Shown: piece by piece, positions 60,920 through 64,000 of the stretch
Layout: every line of letters begins with the position of its first letter
Position numbering within the stretch: position 1 is the stretch's first letter
Assembly: GCA_036971715.1 (NCBI GenBank)
Contig: JAVHJL010000008.1
Span: 186,001 to 250,000 of the forward strand
DNA: 64,000 nucleotides
Direction of reading: 5' to 3'
Source: Arthrobotrys musiformis
Taxonomy: Eukaryota; Ascomycota; Orbiliomycetes; Orbiliales; Orbiliaceae
Program-made: the position numbers and the translations under genes
The notes under the pieces: generated by a model
The model's database searches: none
Told to the model about the DNA's origin: nothing
What the model saw: only the letters and a program-made list of their open reading frames with translations

Positions 60920-61806
60920 TTAGAAATACATGATCAATGCCATATCCTCATTTATCAACTTAAGCATGGGCACAGTCAACGGGCCCAGCCCGAACAAGAA
61001 GTTAAGATAGTGGTCCTCCATATACTCTTCGAAAGAGCAGGTTTCTGCGATGGGATTGTCAAGTACCCAGCCTGTTCGGGATTTTACGGTATGAGTTGAT
61101 GCGGGGTCTTTTGGTGGTGGAGGTGTGATCTGTACTATGCCCCTAAGACTATCGTACCGTCGTTTTAGGGCTTTCCACCATCCGAAGGGAGTGTGGCGCT
61201 CTTCGGCCGCCTTGATGGGGTACTCCTCTCGCATCGCTACAAAGCGAAAAGATTCATATTAGAACGTTAACGTGGCCTCGGTGTGTTTCAGCGTTCGGGG
61301 TTCCTACCATCTTCGTAAATCGCTAAGAAGCATCGGGCGCAAATCCCGTGTGGCCCGGCCCTTAACATCCAACGGTTATACATCCCCTCCGCCCCGCCGG
61401 ACCTCCGAGCTTTTGAAAGTTCGGCTCTGCATTTTCTACAGGCTACCTTCAAGTCGTACCCGACGTACAGTCTTTTACAGATAATGTAGTAGTCAATTTT
61501 AGGGTTAAAAGTAACTGGCGGCGGTTGAGTCAGGTTCGTGAGGAGGGGGGTATATTCTTTGAACTCGGGGCCGAGTGGTGGGAGTGGGGCTGGATCTAGG
61601 TTCATGAGAGCCCGGAAGTAGAGGCGGCGGTGGGGCGCATGTTGTGATTTTGCGTCGGTTAGTTCCTCGAAAAGGGATTTGCAGGATAGAAATAAGTGGG
61701 CGAGGTCGACGAACGGGAGGTAGGAGGCGATTTCGATGTGGATGTCGTATGGGAGTGTGAGAAATGAAGGGCGTGTTCGCCATACGAGTGCCGGTGGGCC
61801 TTTCAT
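60920..61806 (-). CDS. F-box protein with Cys-rich segment
   Basis: Exon 1 is 61308-61806 and exon 2 is 60920-61236; the 71-nt intron (GTAGGA donor, TTGTAG acceptor) keeps frame and gives 271 residues from ATG 61804-61806. The F-box is at residues 14-50 (LTLPYDIHIEIASYLPFVDL, then LFLSCKSLFEEL). Residues 115-160 hold spaced cysteines (CRKC and, 30 residues on, CARC), which could bind zinc. The C-terminal exon has a charged helix (GWWKALKRRYDSL) and a hydrophobic end. Presumed SCF subunit; target unknown. Confidence 0.8.
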
Positions 61807-61809
61807 TTT

Positions 61810-62483
61810 GTGTGGGAGTGTGTGTCTGTTTGGTATGTGTGGCGGCTTTATGGCTGCAGCATACCTGTGGAGTTTTTATTTCTTATGATCACGCTGAGCA
61901 TCTATTTACAGATGCTTGTAGTAGGTCTACCGATTGACTCGGTGATCCGGATGAAAATACATACGCATAATTCTGTTGCACGAGCGGGTATGTTGTGGTT
62001 ATAGATCGGATTATATTATAATATTATCCAAGGGATAGTTCTGAACTGGCGTGTCATTGGGCCTGCACATCACGACGAACAATTATTACCCCTTCAAGTG
62101 TCGCTTAACAAAATATAGCAAGTTGTGAGCTTCGGCGTAGAAACAGGTGCGGTTCTGGCAGTATACCGCCCGTGGTTGGCAGTGGGTTGTTTTTGTTGCA
62201 ATTTTGCCCTTGGAGGAAATGCCCTTCGAGTCTTCGAGTCGCCGTAGATCGACCCCTTAGAAGGTTCAAATGAAACCGTAAATACGGAAAATGAGCAAGC
62301 CTTATAAAATGCGGGGGTTCTGGTATCAAATTATCCTATCTCCTCCATATCCTCGCACTCACACCATTGTTGAGTATACTCACCAACCTTCAATGCACGA
62401 GCTTCACGGATCTATTTCACTTTATACACCTGTTCAAAAGTACACTGGGATACTGCATTACCTGAAAAGGTGCATGGGCGACA
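61810..62483. other. Intergenic
   Basis: Nothing recognised; upstream region shared by the divergent genes at 60920-61806 and 62484-64000. Confidence 0.5.
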
Positions 62484-64000
62484 ATGGCTGCTACATTATC
62501 GTACGAGGGGACTGGCATCGGGTACTGGCGGCCGTACTCAATGAAGCCTCCTTTCGACCTTTACTCCACAGTTCGTCCAGCGAAACGTTTTAACGCCTTA
62601 CTACTGGATGGCCACGTCTTCGATATAGCGTTAACTGTTCATGAACTTGTGCAAGATCTTGGTTTGTGTAAGTTTCAATATTCTATTCTGTTCCAGTCTC
62701 TATGTACTATCCTATTTGTCCGGGGAGAGACGCCGCCGAATGGAGTGCTAATTTCGGTGTATACACATAGCGAGTGGGAAAGGGAAGTACGATAAAGATC
62801 TCGATATAAGATTCACGTTGTGCAGCGACGATGCATATAGACTTGGTAAGAGCACATTCGGATTTCCCCTCGTATAGATATAGAGATGGGATCTGGATAG
62901 CTAACATACGCCGTCTCCTGCCACGCAATAGCTCGCGATATTCTTATGATCAATGTTTGTCGGTGCTATGAACAAGTCACCGACTTACCGAAACATTCGC
63001 CCTTTGAGATATATTTCCATGTGTTCATACCCGAGGCAGCAGCGAGGTATCTCAACTATCACATCCATCTGCTGGCTAAAGCTACGAACAGCCTTGAGGA
63101 CTGGAATGCGTACGAACTTTCCAAGACCATCAAGATTCACTCCCTGGCAACACTCAAGGAACTCAACCGAGTGTACAAACGTTATGAGGGAATGATTGAC
63201 GACGAAGACCAGTTCAAGAAGGCGAAGGAAAAACTGGAGGGGGTGTATCGCTACAGACAGGAAACAGGACCTGGCGATATCTTCGAGAAGCGGAAATGGT
63301 CTAAAACTAAGGACCAAGCCGTGCTAGAGCGCACAGTACAATCTCTCCACGAGCAGTATTACGTTGCCGGCAGGTTCCCATCTCGCACGGCGGAAAAGTT
63401 AACGTTGTGTCCGAATTTGTTGTTCACCCTCGACCCGTTTGGGGATTGTACGGGGCTGCATTTTGGTAAGTGGTCGATACTATTTTGTTTCTTGGGGATG
63501 GAAATATATGGAGAGTACTAATCTCGGTGTATTTTTGAATATAGCAATGAACCCTCTATGTTCGGGCCGTGTGTTTTGGAAGACGCACTATCTGTCCGGG
63601 GAGTGCGACGGGTCCCTATTGACAAATGGATCCATTACCCCAAAGGAGCGCGCTTCTCTTCAAGCGACGTTTCTGAGCTCTTGTATAGTTGAGTTTTCCT
63701 CGTGGATTCGCTCTGTTGCTGTCGCTATAGCCCACGATATGTTTCGGATTACCATTGCACATTCGGCACCAATGGAGTTTTTACACGAGATCCGACCCCT
63801 TGATCCTCCCAATGCTTCTGCCGCTACTCCGAAGATAGTTCGAGAGATTTATAGCCCGGATAACAGCTTCTCTGAGTCTACTGGCTTTAGGGGTCTTACG
63901 AGCAATACTTATACTACGGTCGATACAAGGCATGTTGCGAAGCGTCTCGGGGCGTGGAACATTTTTCTAGGGTGCATTCCGGTTCTTGAGAAGCCATGTG
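62484..64000 (+). CDS. Unrecognised multi-exon gene, cut by window end
   Basis: Start ATG 62484 has a good context (GACAATGG). Exon 1 runs to 62667 with a GTAAGT donor; an exon starting near 62770 (CGAGTGGGAAAGG) continues in frame (KYDKDLDIRFTLCSDDAYRL). The next join, somewhere in 62845-62990, is unresolved. The main exon ends at 63467; the 77-nt intron 63468-63544 is clear (GTAAGT donor, ATATAG acceptor), and the last exon stays open to the window end. The main exon is helix-rich (LATLKELNRVYKRYEGMID, FKKAKEKLEGVYRYRQE). No family recognised. The 3' part lies outside the window. Confidence 0.55.

Overview
The window looks like nuclear DNA from a filamentous ascomycete (Pezizomycotina; I cannot place it further). 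The reasons are short GT-AG introns of about 44-110 nt, many F-box genes, an Egh16/Gas1-type secreted protein, and a 12-kb AT-rich block in which LTR retrotransposons carry dense C-to-T and G-to-A changes typical of repeat-induced point mutation (RIP).

Layout. 1-25 kb is accessory-like and gene-poor. It holds several genes and one broken copy of a family whose C-terminus looks like a double-stranded-RNA-binding fold (963-2188, 5590-6945, 8457-9071, 17001-17998). It also has two adjacent F-box genes (11826-12815, 13703-14659), a Pol III-type unit (18672-18830), a MITE-like inverted repeat (20927-21124) and scattered short repeats. 25.3-25.8 kb is a GC-rich, tRNA-headed, hairpin-rich SINE-like element at the edge of the island.

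26.3-38.1 kb is the RIP island. It contains a 5'-truncated forward Gypsy element ending in a 672-bp LTR, a second copy of that LTR in reverse, and a nearly complete reverse Gypsy element (protease, RT and integrase still readable) interrupted by a third copy of the 672-bp LTR that is a solo LTR with an exact 5-bp target duplication.

38-51 kb is the most gene-like part: an L-rhamnonate dehydratase (39185-40515), a TauD-type dioxygenase (44679-46101) and a DHDPS-family keto-acid aldolase (46689-47767). Two F-box-type genes lie between the dehydratase and the dioxygenase (one broken by a stop codon), and a further F-box/LRR gene follows the aldolase. Dehydratase and aldolase are consecutive steps of the non-phosphorylating L-rhamnose pathway, so this is a loose catabolic cluster; the first two enzymes of the pathway are not in the window.

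51-64 kb is sparse: an Egh16-type secreted protein (52546-53625), a copia RT fragment, a small membrane protein, another F-box gene (60920-61806) and an unrecognised multi-exon gene running off the right end. Exon joins were worked out by eye from splice signals and reading frame; there is no transcript evidence.
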